Assembly (NCBI GenBank): GCA_963682025.1
Contig: OY821520.1
Location: forward strand, 1,288,501-1,352,500
DNA: 64,000 bases
From: Cordilura impudica
Lineage: Eukaryota; Arthropoda; Insecta; Diptera; Scathophagidae
Direction: 5' to 3'
Under the pieces are notes generated by a model. It made no database searches, was not told where the DNA came from, and was given only the letters and a program-made list of their open reading frames with translations. Positions 22,581 through 34,798 of the stretch are shown one piece after another. Position numbers and translations under genes: made by a program. Numbering within the stretch: the first letter of the stretch is position 1; every line of letters begins with the position of its first letter.

Positions 22581-22776
22581 ATGAAACAACACAAATGTTT
22601 AACAAGAGAAACGGATTCAACGGCACAACCAATTGGTTATCGAATAAGGACAAGAATCGAAACTTGAAACGTAAGAACGCTCGCAGAAACGTCTCTCCTT
22701 ACTCAAGTGTGTCGGGTAATGGAAGATTACCGATTAGGTATTCTGGGCCTCTCAGAAGTATCTATGATGGACGGGT
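22581..22776 (+). pseudogene. RTE-like non-LTR retrotransposon, endonuclease N-terminus
   Basis: From ATG at 22581 the + frame runs through PIGYRIRTRIET, a stop (TGA, probably from TGG), NVRTLAETSLLTQVCRVMED and YRLGILGLSEV. The pattern RIxTWNVRTL...LGLSEVRW is the start of the apurinic-type endonuclease domain of non-LTR retrotransposons, most like the RTE/BovB group. The Glu of LGLSE is the expected metal-binding residue. Just after it the sequence breaks off into a DINE-1-like repeat (22791 on), so the rest of the element is lost. The GC-richer DNA at 22380-22580 may be its 5' UTR. Confidence 0.65.
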
Positions 22777-22790
22777 CAAGGGGACTTACG

Positions 22791-23082
22791 GACTAGGTCT
22801 GAACATGGACCGATTCTCACCAATTTCAATAGCGTTCATCCCATGGCCGATGAAAGCTTATATACCAAATTTCATCAAAATATATTCGCGACCTGTAGTT
22901 TGATTACAAGGTGTACATGGACACACAGACGGACGGATGGGCGGACATTGCTATTTCGACTCAAAAAGTGATTCTAAGTCGATTGGTATAATTAAAGGTG
23001 GGTCTAGGACGAATATATTTGGTTGTTACAAACGGCAGCACAAAGTCATTATACCCAAACCACATAGTGGTATAGGGTATAA
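22791..23082 (+). mobile_element. DINE-1-like repeat, 5'-truncated
   Basis: It enters the family at GACTAGGTCTGAACATGGAC and continues to the terminal TATACCCAAACCACATAGTG hairpin. The palindromic end is missing, replaced by the RTE-like fragment. Confidence 0.75.
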
Positions 23083-23259
23083 TTATACATATGCTATGTG
23101 TATGTTTATTAAATTTGTTAATTTGCTAATGATTTTATTATTCATTCATTCATTCACAATAATAATAAACCAAAAAAGTGTTGGTTTGTGAATTGGCTAA
23201 GTTGAGAAATAAAGTTGCCTAAAAATTGCACTCGAATTTCGAGCGCTGGAATCAGCTAA
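23083..23259 (+). mobile_element. Helitron, 5'-truncated, CTAA end
   Basis: It starts at the end of the previous repeat and has the family's ATGCTATGTGTATGTTTATT segment, the near-hairpin GCACTCGAATTTCGAGCGC and the end CTAA followed by T. CTAA still fits the CTRR rule. Confidence 0.75.
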
Positions 23260-25003
23260 TTAGTATAAATCAACTTAAAAAAATGATTTTTAGTAAAGTA
23301 AAGTTTAGGTTCTTCCCCGAAATATAAAAAAAGCGGAAGTAAGTGCTATCACTGTTTACTTCTTTTGACGCGTAAATTCTGATGCATTTTCAATTTCGAG
23401 AGATTTGTTCCCGCTTGATTTGATTTCATGTTAAGATAAAAATTGGTGTTTACTTTTTTTTTGACGCTCACAGTTTGTATGACATACAGGTAAACTGAAA
23501 CTAATGCCAGGTTTTCATTATGTAATTTTCGATGGCAATTGTTGTCAGTTGTTTGAAAACGGGATTTTATGTCTTGTCATTTACACCCCTGGCAACATAT
23601 GACATCTAAAATGAAATTGCCAGCATGTTGGCAATATGTTTTTGTTTAACAGCCAGATTTTTTGTTCGTTTATAAGATGTAATGCGTACGTAATGAATAG
23701 AAAATTACGAGATGTCAGTTGAGGCAATTGTTTGTTGTCAGTTTATATGACATAGTGAAAACCAGGCATAGGAGATATAAAAAATGATTGTACAAATCGT
23801 TAAACACTTTTAACGCGGCAATATCATGCATTATTTGAATTCTTTTTAACATATGTATTATGAATATTGAATTGTAATCAAAATGTAATCAAAAACAAAA
23901 TAATTTCAAGTCATTCTCAAAGGTTAGAAAAATATTGGAAAATAATTTGAAAAATACATTTCGAACTCGTATCAACAACAATAATATTAAATCTTAAACC
24001 CTTTATAAGTTTGATAGGTTCGGTTTATTTATATTATTTTTTTTAACACACCCTTGTGTTGTAACACAAAAAAAAAAAATATATTATTATAAACAAAATA
24101 ATACGAGTACTTATGAGTATATCACATGAGTATATCTTTGTGTACATCTTTGTGATATACTCGAATGGTGATTGAGCATTTATATTTGTATGGTAAATAA
24201 ATAAATAAAATAAACAATATAAATATGAAGTGGTGAAATCAATCTTTTTTTACTTTTTTTTTTAGAAAGTGTGACAATATTTTAGGATTGCATTCATAAT
24301 ATCATGTACGAGTATTTATGTCTTAGCACTTCTTACGACCAGTATGTTAATGATTGCAGTGGTTTCAACATTGGAAATCAATTTTATGTGTGTAATAAAA
24401 ATTTTCTAAGAAAAAAGAAATACACTTATCCATAGACTTAAATAAATTAGGTCAATTAAAAAAAATGTTAATTCGACATAAAATATTGAGTCCATCCAAA
24501 TTCTTAAAATAAAGTAGTAGTGTGCATCAAAAACGGGAAAGTTGTAAAAATTGTTTTTTGCGACATTTTCTCCATCAACAGTTTTGCGGTATTGCAGGGT
24601 CTCATTGGATACAATTTGAAAAATTTCTAACAAGAAATGTATTTCCACTTGTATTTTCAATTCGTGGGTTTTTTCGTAGTTATTTAAAAATGCTATCGGC
24701 GAGATGGGTACAACGATAGCTCACACTCGACCATAGGCGCAACTGAGTGACGACATTAAACGATCCGAAGAACTTTTTGGACCGTTTCCTAACCGTGAAT
24801 GAAACATGGATAAAAAGAAAAGGGTAAAACGATAACCGGCGAATATTCTACAGCTGTTGGACATATTCGCCATTGAATTGATATCAGAACAATGGTATGT
24901 ACTGTAGTAATATCTACTGTACCTTTTTCAATTGTTACTAATTTTAAATAAAAAACGAATTTTTTGTTTTTTTTTTTATTGTTCATTCAAAGAGTAAACA
25001 AAA

Positions 25004-25748
25004 AACAAGTAAGAAATTATAGTCGGTCTAGACCGACTATACGATACCCTATACCATGCGTTTAGAGACCCTATCACTCAGGCCCAACTAACTGGAAATA
25101 GAAAATAAGCATAAACCAAATTTTAGTGGCATTGTTATTAATTTTTTTGGCTGCAGACATGCAAAAGCTCATATTGGATGCTATATTTATATGGGGACTA
25201 GGACCGATCCTGACCATATTTGATAAAGTCATTTATATTTTGAAAAAATATATTCAAACCAAATTTGAGAAAAATCTGTACAATATTTTTGTTTTTTTTT
25301 TTTTTTTGATAGATTTAAGTGAAGGTAGGTTAGCAGCTCTATATGGGGCCTACGACTAAAAATTGTCCTATAGGGATTATTTTTGGACTACTGATTAATG
25401 GATATAATAAAACAAACCCAATTCGACTTAGATCTATATGATAATTTGGATCTTATGGCAATTTACGTCGATTTCGTAGGGGTCATTTGTATGGGGACTA
25501 GGTCTGAACATGGACCGAATTGCATAAATTTCAATAGCGGTAAAAGCTTATATACTAAATTTCATCAAAATATATTCATATTTGCGACCTGTAGTTTGAT
25601 CACAAGGTTTACATGGACACACAAACGGACGGACGGAAGGATATCGCTAAATCGACTCAGAAAGTGATGCTCAGTCGATCGGTATAATAAAAGATGGGTC
25701 TAGGTCAAATATTGTTGGTAGTTACAAACAGCAGCACAGTCAATATAC
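25004..25748 (+). mobile_element. DINE-1-like repeat, 3' hairpin lost
   Basis: It has ACAAGTAAGAAATTATAG, the 20-bp palindrome at 25020-25039, and a GGAC tract near 25625. It stops after GTTACAAACAGCAGCACAGT, before the terminal hairpin. A short duplicated ACAGTCAATATACCTA follows. Confidence 0.75.
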
Positions 25749-25759
25749 CTACAGTCAAT

Positions 25760-26260
25760 ATACCTAACGAATTGAATGAAACCAGTTTTTTGACTTGAAT
25801 GAAATCGATATAGGTCTTATATGGTTACCCCACATAATTTTCAGCGCTGAATAATTTGGGCTATTTTAAATATGGGAAAGTCAAAGATTCGTCGATTTGT
25901 GCAATAATTTAGTCCATTTCCCCAAAAAGGTGAAAAAAATTCACAGAAATGCACGAAAACGCCCCCTGGCGGCTGTTAAAACTAAAAATAAATGAGAAAA
26001 ATGGATTTCCCGATTAAAAAACCCCCTGCTTATACATTTTCAAAAATTGTTTTACATTTCAAATGGACTAAATGGGTCGATTTTTGAGTATTATGGAAAA
26101 TATCATGAAAATATATTCATCGAATTTTTTTCAGGATCGAAAATTATTTTAGAGGTATGGTTCCTGGGACAAAAATACCAGTTATGGCTCATAGTACCAG
26201 AACCGCGATGAGTCCATGGAGTTTTTTTCGGCCCTCTACAATTTGACCCACCCTAATATA
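25760..26260. repeat. Unclassified repeat between two DINE-1-like copies
   Basis: It separates a 3'-less copy (to 25748) from a 5'-less copy (from 26268). It contains TTTTAGAGGTATGGTTCCTG, also present in the 7829-8590 foldback in similar form, which suggests a dispersed repeat. There is no coding potential. Confidence 0.4.
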
Positions 26261-26267
26261 CATACAT

Positions 26268-26608
26268 ATATATTTATGATAATCTGGAACTTACGACAAT
26301 TTTCGTTTGTCTGATAGGGCTATTTCTATGGGATCTAGATCTGAAATGCACCAATTTTCACCAATTTCAATAACATTCGTCCTACGGCCGATAAAAGCTT
26401 CTATCCACAATTTCATCAAAATATTTGTGACCTGTGGTTCGACTTATGTACAGACAGGCTGACAGACGGACGACTGACAGACAGATAGACGGACGGGCAC
26501 CAATCCCTGCTTCGATCGGTCAAGTAAAAGGTCAAATATTTTTGGTAGTTACAAACATCGGCACAAACTGATTATACCCTGCCCACGTAGTGGTATAGGG
26601 TTTAAAAA
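26268..26608 (+). mobile_element. DINE-1-like repeat, diverged 3' half
   Basis: The order matches the family (ACTTACGACAATTTTCGTTT, GACAGACGGACG tract at 26455-26500, GTTACAAACATCGGCACAAA, final TATACCCTGCCCACGTAGTG hairpin), with many substitutions. Confidence 0.65.
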
Positions 26609-27845
26609 GTGTCAATGCCATCCCTACTTCGAATAAAATCATGTGGCTTTTTGTAGAGACGATTTTGAATTCGTCTTCCGACAAGTGCGCAGAGATTAAT
26701 TTTTAAAATCTTTGGAATGATTAATAAAACCATGCTATAGATGAAATCGTTTGCGAGTATGTACGATTGTTTCAGGGCTACTTAATACAAAATTATAAAG
26801 ATATTAAATTAGGTTTTTAGTCATTCATATTACGTTTTTGAAAATAAATTTCATGTCGAACGAAGTAATAGTCTTCTTCTTAATTTGTCTGTATTAATTT
26901 CATTTTAATAACTTAAACATCGTCAAACAACCAACGCAATATCCATACGCATGGCTGTCAAATAGTCTGACTGAGTGTTGAAAATTAAAAAAAAAAAAAA
27001 AAAAAAAATAAAATTCAATTAAAGTGAAATTAATTATAATAATAGAAAAAAGAAATTATAGAGTAAGCTTGATATGTTTTTATTATATAATTTCAACGGT
27101 CATTATACGAATATTTTAACAACACAAATACAACAGAACTACCCAGTCAGCATTTTAGGAAATTAGTGATCATATTCGAGTCTTTTTTGATTTTTCCTTA
27201 CGATTAAAACATTCATATATGCGCTCATTTTCTGATAAAAAAAACTCTTTTGTCGGAAGAAAATTGTACCCTACCCAACTCATTTTCGAGTCATATTTAT
27301 AATTGTATTCGAAGCATTTTCTAGTCGTATTTCAAATCATTTAAGAGTTTTTCGAGTGATATCTCAGTCATTTTCGAGTCTTTTTTTTTCAGTATTTTAA
27401 GAGTCTTTTTCGAGTTATTTGCCAGTCCTATTTCTATACTTTTGATTTTCAAAAATATAACTTTTAGTTTATGTATATTAATCAAATATGTTTATTTCAA
27501 AATATTTTTATATAAAAACAGAATTATTTTATTAAATGAAAAAGAAATTAATACAAAAATACATATAAAAAATTGAATTTCAACGTATTCTCATTTGTCA
27601 CCCTGTCCCTAGCATCCTTGTCTGTGCATTTGAATTTGAGGCGGGAAATATCTAAGACGAAAAATATTAATTTAATTTTTTTAATAATAGTATCGTGTAC
27701 CTACTTTTAATGCTTATTATTAAGAAACAATTTTCGGTGCTCAGCTTATTGCTGTTCTCCTTCCAGCCGTATATAGAAGCCAATTCGTCCAAAAATAGTT
27801 TTCAAAAAGCGGCTCTTCTAAATTGTGTGGGTTCTTACCGTGTTT

Positions 27846-27995
27846 AAAATATAACTGAACTCGAACCTGTTTATTGTACATGTTGTGTTTTTTCTCACTA
27901 CACGAGCCACAACACGACTTAAAATATAACTGAACTCGAACCTGTTTATTGTATATGTTCTGTGTTTTTTTTTCAGTACACTTACCAGAACATGA
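27846..27995. repeat. Tandem duplication of ~75 bp
   Basis: AAAATATAACTGAACTCGAA followed by CCTGTTTATTGTA occurs at 27846 and 27921. The two units differ at a few positions. Just upstream (27180-27420) is a loose array of TTTTCGAGTC-like words. Confidence 0.65.
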
Positions 27996-29424
27996 ACTTC
28001 AAATAAAGCAACACTTAAAAATGTGTGCTTTATGTGTGATTGAAACAAAAAGTATGTGATACAAAAATGTTCGTGTAAATAACGAAATATTAAAACGAAC
28101 ACAGTCATGGTTGTGTTGGGCACCGAAGAAAATTTAAAAACAAACATAATTGATATGAAAATAAAAATATGTGTGTGTTGGTCTAAGTTATGTTTGTTTA
28201 CATATATGTACGAGTTTTTTATTCAGTGTGTGTTTTTTTCTGAACTCTGCTTTTAAGTATAATAACACTGTGGAACAAATTCAGGTTAGCAAAAGTTAGG
28301 TCGATTCTGAGAGTGAGGGGTGAAAATAGAGGCTAAATTAGAAGACACGTATCGCGGCATTTGTTTATGTTAGTTCGAATTTTTTTTTAATCGACCTTCG
28401 AACTTTGCAGTCAAATGGCGATTTTCAGCATATTGTTTATATGGTTTTTTTTGGCTATAACTCGTCGACTAACTGATATTTTTTCAATCTGTAAAAGCCA
28501 AATTATTGCTAGAGACCTGTGCAACAATTAAAATTTTAAAAAAAATTGATTTAGAAAATTGTTGTGGTGCTTATAAAGCAAAATTATTTTTTTTCATGCA
28601 TTTTTGTGTTGCTTTTGAAGCAAAATGCTGTTTGATCTATAATACGCTTCTCAGTTTCTTCAATAACTTTCATTTGAAAATAAAATGGTCTTAGTCGATA
28701 ATTTGCGTTAAAAATCCCAAAACCATTAAATAAATAGCGAATTAGGGAGAAGTAATTAAAAAGGGAAGTTCCAAGAATTAGGAATTAGTAAAACAACTTT
28801 TTTGTTTTCAACCACCGCACAGGTAGCGATTTTTTTTATTTCGTACAAGCGAACTACTTTCAAAAATGAAGATTCAGTTAAGATTCGAAACTCAGTCTTT
28901 TAATTTTCGCTCGGTCGTGATAAAATTCGCTATTAATTTTTTTGGAACTTATTTCATTTTGTATATTAATGTAGTTTATACTTCGTAAATAGTTAGTTGA
29001 GGTACCACCTCCAATTTTTTTTTTTTTTCTTAAAGAAATAAAATGATTCTTCGATTCTGCATCAAATTATTATGAAAATCTGTCTAAGGCGTGATAGGTA
29101 TGTATTTTTGAATGAAATTGTCTTGAAAATTTAAATTACTTCATCGTTTTGTTTTTAATTCAACCTTTCTAACGACGAACAAAAACTAAAAATCAGTCAT
29201 AAAACGAAAATATACTTATTTGGAACATTATGTTGGTCACTTTATACTACTAGATTGTATATGACAAATTAATGGTCAGCTTTACTCCAGTCTCTTGACA
29301 ACGAAATTCTACAAGCTAGGCTTAAGATACATATTGTAATGATTTTTAATAAAACCGTTCCGTTAACTTTTATAATGCGGTTGCGATTACATTTACTCTA
29401 TAGGCAAATACAACACTATATTTT

Positions 29425-30202
29425 TATACCCTATACCACTATCTGGTTTGGGAATAATGACATTGTGCTGCTGTTTCTAACAACCAAAAATATTTGACCT
29501 ACACGCCTCTTTAATTACACCGATGGAATCAGAATCACTATCTGATTCGATTTAACGATGTCCGTCCGTCCTTCCGTCCGTCTGTGTGTCCATGTAAAGC
29601 TTGTAATCAAACTGCAGGTCGCAAATATGAATATATTTTGATGAAATTTGGTATTTAATCTTTTATCGGCCATGGGATGAACGCTATTGGTGAGAATCGG
29701 TCCATGTTCAGACCTAGCCCCCATACGAATGACCCCTATGAAATCAACATATATTGCCATAAGATCCAAATTATCATACAAATCTTAGCCAAATTGGGTT
29801 TGTATGTATATATTACATCCATTAATCAGTAGTCCAAAAATGATCCCTATTCGACAACTCTTAGTCATAGGCCCCATATAGAGCTGCTTCCCGAGCTTCA
29901 CTTAAATCTATCAAAAAACAAAAATATTGCACTGATTCTTCTCAAATTTTGTTTGAATATATTTTTGCAAAATACAAGAGACTTTACCAAATATGGTCAG
30001 TATCGGTCCATTTTTGGGCCTAGTCCCGATATAGATATAGCATCCGATATGAACTTTTTCATATCTGCAGCCGAAAAAATTAATAAATTTGGTTTATGCT
30101 TATTTTCTATGTCCAGTTAGTTGGGCCTGAGAGATAGGATCTCTAAACGCATGGTATAGGGTATCGTATAGTCGGTCTAGACCGACTATAATTTTCTTAA
30201 TT
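29425..30202 (-). mobile_element. DINE-1-like repeat, full copy
   Basis: It starts with the TATACCCTATACCACTATCT end, has a GTCC tract at 29560-29580 and ends with the 20-bp palindrome (30169-30188), then TATAATTTTCTTAATTGTTA. It is the inverse of the copy at 20844. Confidence 0.8.
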
Positions 30203-30655
30203 GTTATAGATTATTAAGTAGAATGGATATGGCACCAAATAAAATGATAAATAATAAAATAAGCACCAAGATTGAGTGGAAACTAAAATGAATTAAACGT
30301 ACAGTTGATTGTAACTTCAAATAAAATCTTAAATTCAATATAAATTGGGTTTTGCTTGTTTCATTTGTTTCAATATAAATAAAATTCCGTACCATCATAA
30401 ACAAAGTTAGAGCTACAGGCTGTTTTCTATCTTCCCAGTATCTTATCACATATATTTAATCCTTTAATTCCTAAGAGGAACATAGGGCCGTATCTTATCA
30501 CATACTAGTGATAAAGTAGATTGATTACCTAAATTCTTGCGATATGATTCTCATTCGTTCATTATGGAAATCTAATATCAGCATTTTCACTACACAACAA
30601 TAACACGATCCAAGTATTATTCATAAATACACATGTAATTTTAAGATTGAACATT

Positions 30656-32600
30656 AGGGTGGCCCTTCATTAAATGGAGGGAAAAAAGTGTTCGAATTTA
30701 TAGTCCCACCCCCACGAATACCAAAAAAAACTGAGATATACAAAGTTTTGGGTCAATCAAAAAAAATTTAGAGGGCCCGCAACGCGACTGAAAATTTCAA
30801 GTGTGTTTATATGGGGGAAAATATGACTTTTTTTCAGATTTTACGAAAATTTCATTCTATAGTTTAATTTTTCCACAAGTTGTTATATGAAACGATTGCA
30901 GTGCTTAATTATCTTTTTATAAAGCTCTATAACTTCAAAATCTAATAAAAACTCGCTAAGAAACAGCAAATGGCAGACCACTTTGCGGATTCCGAGAAAA
31001 ATTAGTTCTTTGTGAATTATTCAGTAAATGTACTCTTTCTAAATCCTTGTATCAAAAATTTATCAATTTTCTACTTTTAATTGTTATATATATATAATAG
31101 CCTAGGGTTTCGGAAAAAATAATATGAGCCCATTAACCCTCTTGGCCTTGGGGTCGCATATGACCCTAAAGTAACAAAAGACTATATATTCAAAAAAATT
31201 CAAATATTTTGTAAGTACTGTTTAATTTTTAGGTGTGAAGCTCAATATATAATAACCAAATGTGCAAATGTTTCATGCTAAAAATTTTGGCTTATTAAAA
31301 AAAAAGTTAATTGTTCTAGCAAAGTGGATGAAACCCTTGGTATGGGTTGGGAAATAATATTGTTCTATATTTTACGAAAACTTACCCTTAGGTGCTCCTA
31401 GAGTTGAAATGATCCAAAATTCATAATCAAAAATACATAATCACCAAATCATAAAAATCGGTAAAATATAGCACAATTTTATATTCCAATCCATACTAAG
31501 GGCTTCATCTAGTTTACTAGAACAATTAAATTTTTTAAATTGATTAATTTATTGAGCTAATAAGGCCTAAAGTGTCCAGTGTAAATAAAACAACGTTTCT
31601 TTACATATTTTTTAAATATGCCAAAATTAAAAGGCAAGGAATGGGTTTATGTTGTTCGATTTGTTCCAAAATTTTAGCGTCACATCTAAAAATTCAACAG
31701 CACTTACAAAATATTTGATTTTTTTGAATAAATTGTCTTACATTAGCTTGGGGTCATATGCGACCCCAAGTCCAAATGGTTTAATGGAGTCATATTATGT
31801 TTTTCAGAAAACCCTAGGCTAGTAAGATAAAATATAATATTTAAAAGTGGAAAACGGATAAATTTTTGATACAAAGTATTTAGAAAGAGTACGTTTACTG
31901 AATATTCCCAAATAACTCATTTTTCTCGAAATCCGCAAAAAAATTCTGGCGGAGGAATTTACTTAAAAATTCACACAGTTAATGTCTAACATATATTTAA
32001 CAAAACCTTTAAGTGCCAGATCCATTTTTTTTAAATTTTGTTTAAGAAAATTTTTTAAAACTTACAAAAGGAGTTTTCAAAATTTTATCAAAAAAAATTT
32101 CCATCTTTGGTCTCATTTTGCAAACGGTTAACAACGTGGTAATAAAACAGAACTTCTTATCTGAGTACTTACAGGTATAGAAACAAAAAAAAATTATGGC
32201 TTTAATCAATTTCTCAAAGTTTAAAAAAAAAATGCTATAAAATTTCACGACCTAGTTTTTTTTTTTGACAAAAAAGTGGTCTGGGCCATTTGTTATTTCT
32301 TGGCGAGTTTTTAGTTATATAGCTTTTTGAAAAGATAATTTAGTACTGATATCGACTCATATCAAAACTTGTCGGAAAAATTAAACTATAGAAGAAAATT
32401 TTCGTAAAATCTTAAAAAAAAAAAGTCATATTTTCCCCCCTATAAACACACTTGAAATTATCAGTCGCGTTGAGGGCCCTCTAATTTTTTTGATTGACCC
32501 AAAACTTTGTATATCTCAGTTTTTTTTTTGCTATTCGCATATTTCTAGGGGGTGGGACCGAGAGTTTGAACAGTTTTTTTATTGAGCATTCTTTAAAAAA
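30656..32600. mobile_element. ~1.9 kb foldback just upstream of exon 3
   Basis: The left arm (30690-31130) and right arm (31785-32575) are mirror images. Blocks AAGTTTTGGGTCAATCAAAA, GAGGGCCC, AAACACACTTGAAA (inverse of TTTCAAGTGTGTTT), TATAGTTTAATTTTT and CCTAGGGTTT pair across the centre. The centre is occupied by a TTAA-flanked element (31137-31780). An extra ~300 bp (about 31955-32270) interrupts the right arm. The left tip reads TAGGGTGGCCC, and the right tip is decayed. It ends about 56 bp before MICAL-like exon 3. The open frame at 32494-32784 arises by chance across arm and exon. Confidence 0.75.
31137..31780. mobile_element. piggyBac-like non-autonomous element (TTAA target) in the foldback centre
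   Basis: TTAA stands at both ends (31133-31136 and 31781-31784). The termini are inverted: CCCTCTTGGCCTTGGGGTCG at the left, CGACCCCAAGTCCAAATGG at the right. Inside each end is the palindrome GGGGTCGCATATGACCC. Further internal mirror symmetry (31260-31520) makes it foldback-like. There is no transposase. Confidence 0.65.
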
Positions 32601-32656
32601 AAAAAAATTACTTCTAAGTTTAATTATGATTTTGCTTTCTATCTTTTCTTCTACAG

Positions 32657-32739
32657 ATGCTCATAACAGACTTAAACGTACCTCTTCATCTGCCACCGAT
32701 AAAACTCAAATTACAAAAGCTTCTGGACCACCATCCAAG
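32657..32739 (+). CDS. MICAL-like: MICAL-like protein, coding exon 3 (linker after CH domain)
   Basis: The acceptor CTTTTCTTCTACAG ends at 32656 and the donor GTAAGT begins at 32740. Joined to exon 2 the frame reads D-AHNRLKRTSSSATDK, then TQITKASGPPSK, a polar Ser/Thr/Lys-rich linker such as lies between the CH and LIM domains. The 83-nt length brings the frame back to phase 0 (420 nt in total for three exons). Its assignment rests on the phase match, good splice signals, strand and order, and the linker-like composition, because the residues themselves are not diagnostic. No exon 4 could be found in the remaining 31 kb, so the LIM and Rab-binding regions must lie to the right of the window. 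Confidence 0.8.
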
Positions 32740-33258
32740 GTAAGTTGTTTTAATATTTCGTTTTATAAGTTTTTAATAATTTGAATCAGCAATAATTATA
32801 ACAACCTAGGCACTACTACTCGCAAATACAAATACATTCTCTGATATATATATTTATATTCTAATTTATGTATTTTGGCTGGTGATGGATAATTATAAGA
32901 ATTACACACTGGTAAAGGGCATTTATTACTCTGCACAAAGATTATTATGTATTCATATATTGTAATCTCTTAATCAAATGTATTTTCTAAAGTGTACAAT
33001 AGAATGGACTGAATTCCAGGCATATACTCGTAAATATGAACATTTAAACTTAACGTACTTTGTGATGTGTTCTCACTAGTAAAAAGTTGTATGATGTCAC
33101 ACTAGACTAGACATGCACTATATTAATTGTTTTATTAACTTCGATCCGCAAAAATTATTATTTGCATCTTATTTAATACAATCTTATTAAATCTTTTCTC
33201 ATTGTATATGAAATGTTAAAATAACTCAAAAAAAAAATATTAGTTAAATGACATTATT

Positions 33259-34033
33259 ATACCCTCCACACCTCAGTGGCAGAGGGTATATATAGGTTTG
33301 TCATTCCGTTTGTAACGCATCGAAATAAATTCCTGAGGCCCCAAAAAAATATATTTTCTTATTCCTTATAACAACGGAAGTTGATTTACTGATGACCGTC
33401 TGTCCGTCTGTCTGTGGAAATCACGACCACACCGTCAATATCTAAGCTAGACCGTTCTTTTTTTGTATAAAATCGTTTATTAACATCCCAAAGGAGTTGC
33501 TATTTAAAATCGTCAAAATCGGTCAAAGGATTCACGAGCTATGAATAAAACTTTGAAAAAAATCTTGAAAAAATAAAATTTTTTAGTGTGTTTGTTGTTT
33601 TTCTTAAGATATGTTGTATATGTTGTAATTCTTCGTATTGTTGAAGTCATTACAGTTGTGTGTATATTAATACCGGACGTGTCACATTGGGCTAAGCAAG
33701 TTTTACCACATAAATTTTTATCATTAAAATAAAATATTAAAAATTAAAAATTAATAAAAAGAAAAGTGGAAAATGAAAAATGGAAAATGGAAAATAAAAA
33801 ATGGAAAATGGAAAATGAAAAATGAAAATGAAAAATTGAAAATCGGAAATGAAAAATGTAAAATGGAAAATGAAAATGAAAAATGAAAAATGAAAAGTGG
33901 AAAATGAAAATCGAAAATGAAAAATTAAAAATGGAAAATTAAAAATTAAAAATGGATAATGAGAAATGGAAAATGGAACATGAAAAATGAAAAATGAAAA
34001 ATGAAAAATGAAAAATGAAAAATGAAAATTGAA

Positions 34034-34065
<32 letters not shown>

Positions 34066-34172
34066 GGAAAACGGGAAATGGAAAATGAAAAATGAAAAAT
34101 GCAAAATGGAAAATGAAAATTAAAAATGAAAAATGGAAAATGGAATATGGAAAATGAAAAATGAAAAATGAA

Positions 34173-34203
<31 letters not shown>

Positions 34204-34312
34204 CGGAAAACGAAAAATTAAAAATGGAAAACTAAAAACGAAAAATGAAAATTGAAAAATGGAAAATGGAAAATGTAAAATGATAAATGAAAAATGGAAA
34301 ATGGGAAGTGAA

Positions 34313-34345
<33 letters not shown>

Positions 34346-34593
34346 AAAAATTAACAATTAAAAATTAAAAATTAAAAATTAAAAATTAAAAATTAAAAAT
34401 TAAAAATTAAAAATTAAAAATTAAAAATTAAAAATTAAAAATTAAAAATTAAAAATTAAAAATTAAAAATGAAAGATGAAAAATGGAAAATGGAAAATGA
34501 AAAATGTTAAATTAAAAATGGCAAATTTAAAATGAAAAATTAATAAATAAAAAATGAAAAATGAAAAATCGAAAGTGGAATATGGAAAATAAA

Positions 34594-34625
<32 letters not shown>

Positions 34626-34798
34626 GGAAAATGAAAAATGGAAAATTAAAAATTAAAAATTAAAAACTAAAAATGAAAAACGAAAGCTGAAAATTGAAAA
34701 GTGAAAAATATAAAATGATAAATTAAAAATGAAAATTGAAAATGAAAAAAGTGTAGGGTGTCAAAGACTCGGCCCAGCCGAATTTAACACTCTTACTT
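33259..34798 (-). mobile_element. Second palindrome-tipped family, expanded by an A-rich minisatellite
   Basis: In + coordinates it starts with the hairpin TATACCCTCCACACCTCAGT...GAGGGTATA, then CATTCCGTTTGTAACGCATC, a GTCC/GTCT tract (33398-33418) and CAAAATCGGTCAAAGGATTC. After a ~1 kb A-rich array it ends with the stem-loop ACTCGGCCCAGCCGAATTT and TCTTACTTGTTTT. Reverse-complemented, that tip is AACAAGTAAGA, the same as in the 20844 family. It is therefore a related DINE-1-like lineage with its own hairpin. Confidence 0.65.
33770..34745. repeat. A-rich minisatellite (GAAAAATGGAAAAT)n and (TTAAAAA)n
   Basis: About 970 bp of interleaved AAAATG, GAAAATG and GGAAAATG words occur, with a homogeneous (TTAAAAA)n stretch at about 34350-34465. 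It lies inside the 33259-34798 element. No coding sequence. Confidence 0.9.

Larger units (their letters stand above)
9965..32656 (+). other. Intron 2 of the MICAL-like gene
   Basis: It is bounded by GTAAGT and TTCTTCTACAG and is about 22.7 kb. It contains Harbinger-like and Tc1 relics, Helitrons, six DINE-1-like copies, an RTE-like fragment and the 30656-32600 foldback. Nothing was recognised in roughly 9990-11135, 17020-19440, 23260-25000, 26610-27180 and 28250-29420 beyond A/T runs and a CA/TA microsatellite at about 18735-18775. Confidence 0.85.

Noticed and set aside
29560..29600. (GTCC)n/(GGAC)n tracts as independent microsatellites
   Set aside because: They sit at the same place inside each DINE-1-like copy and are part of that element.
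32494..32784. 96-codon + frame overlapping exon 3
   Set aside because: Its upstream half lies in the foldback arm and the intron. Only the exon 3 part (32657-32739) is in a supported frame with splice sites.
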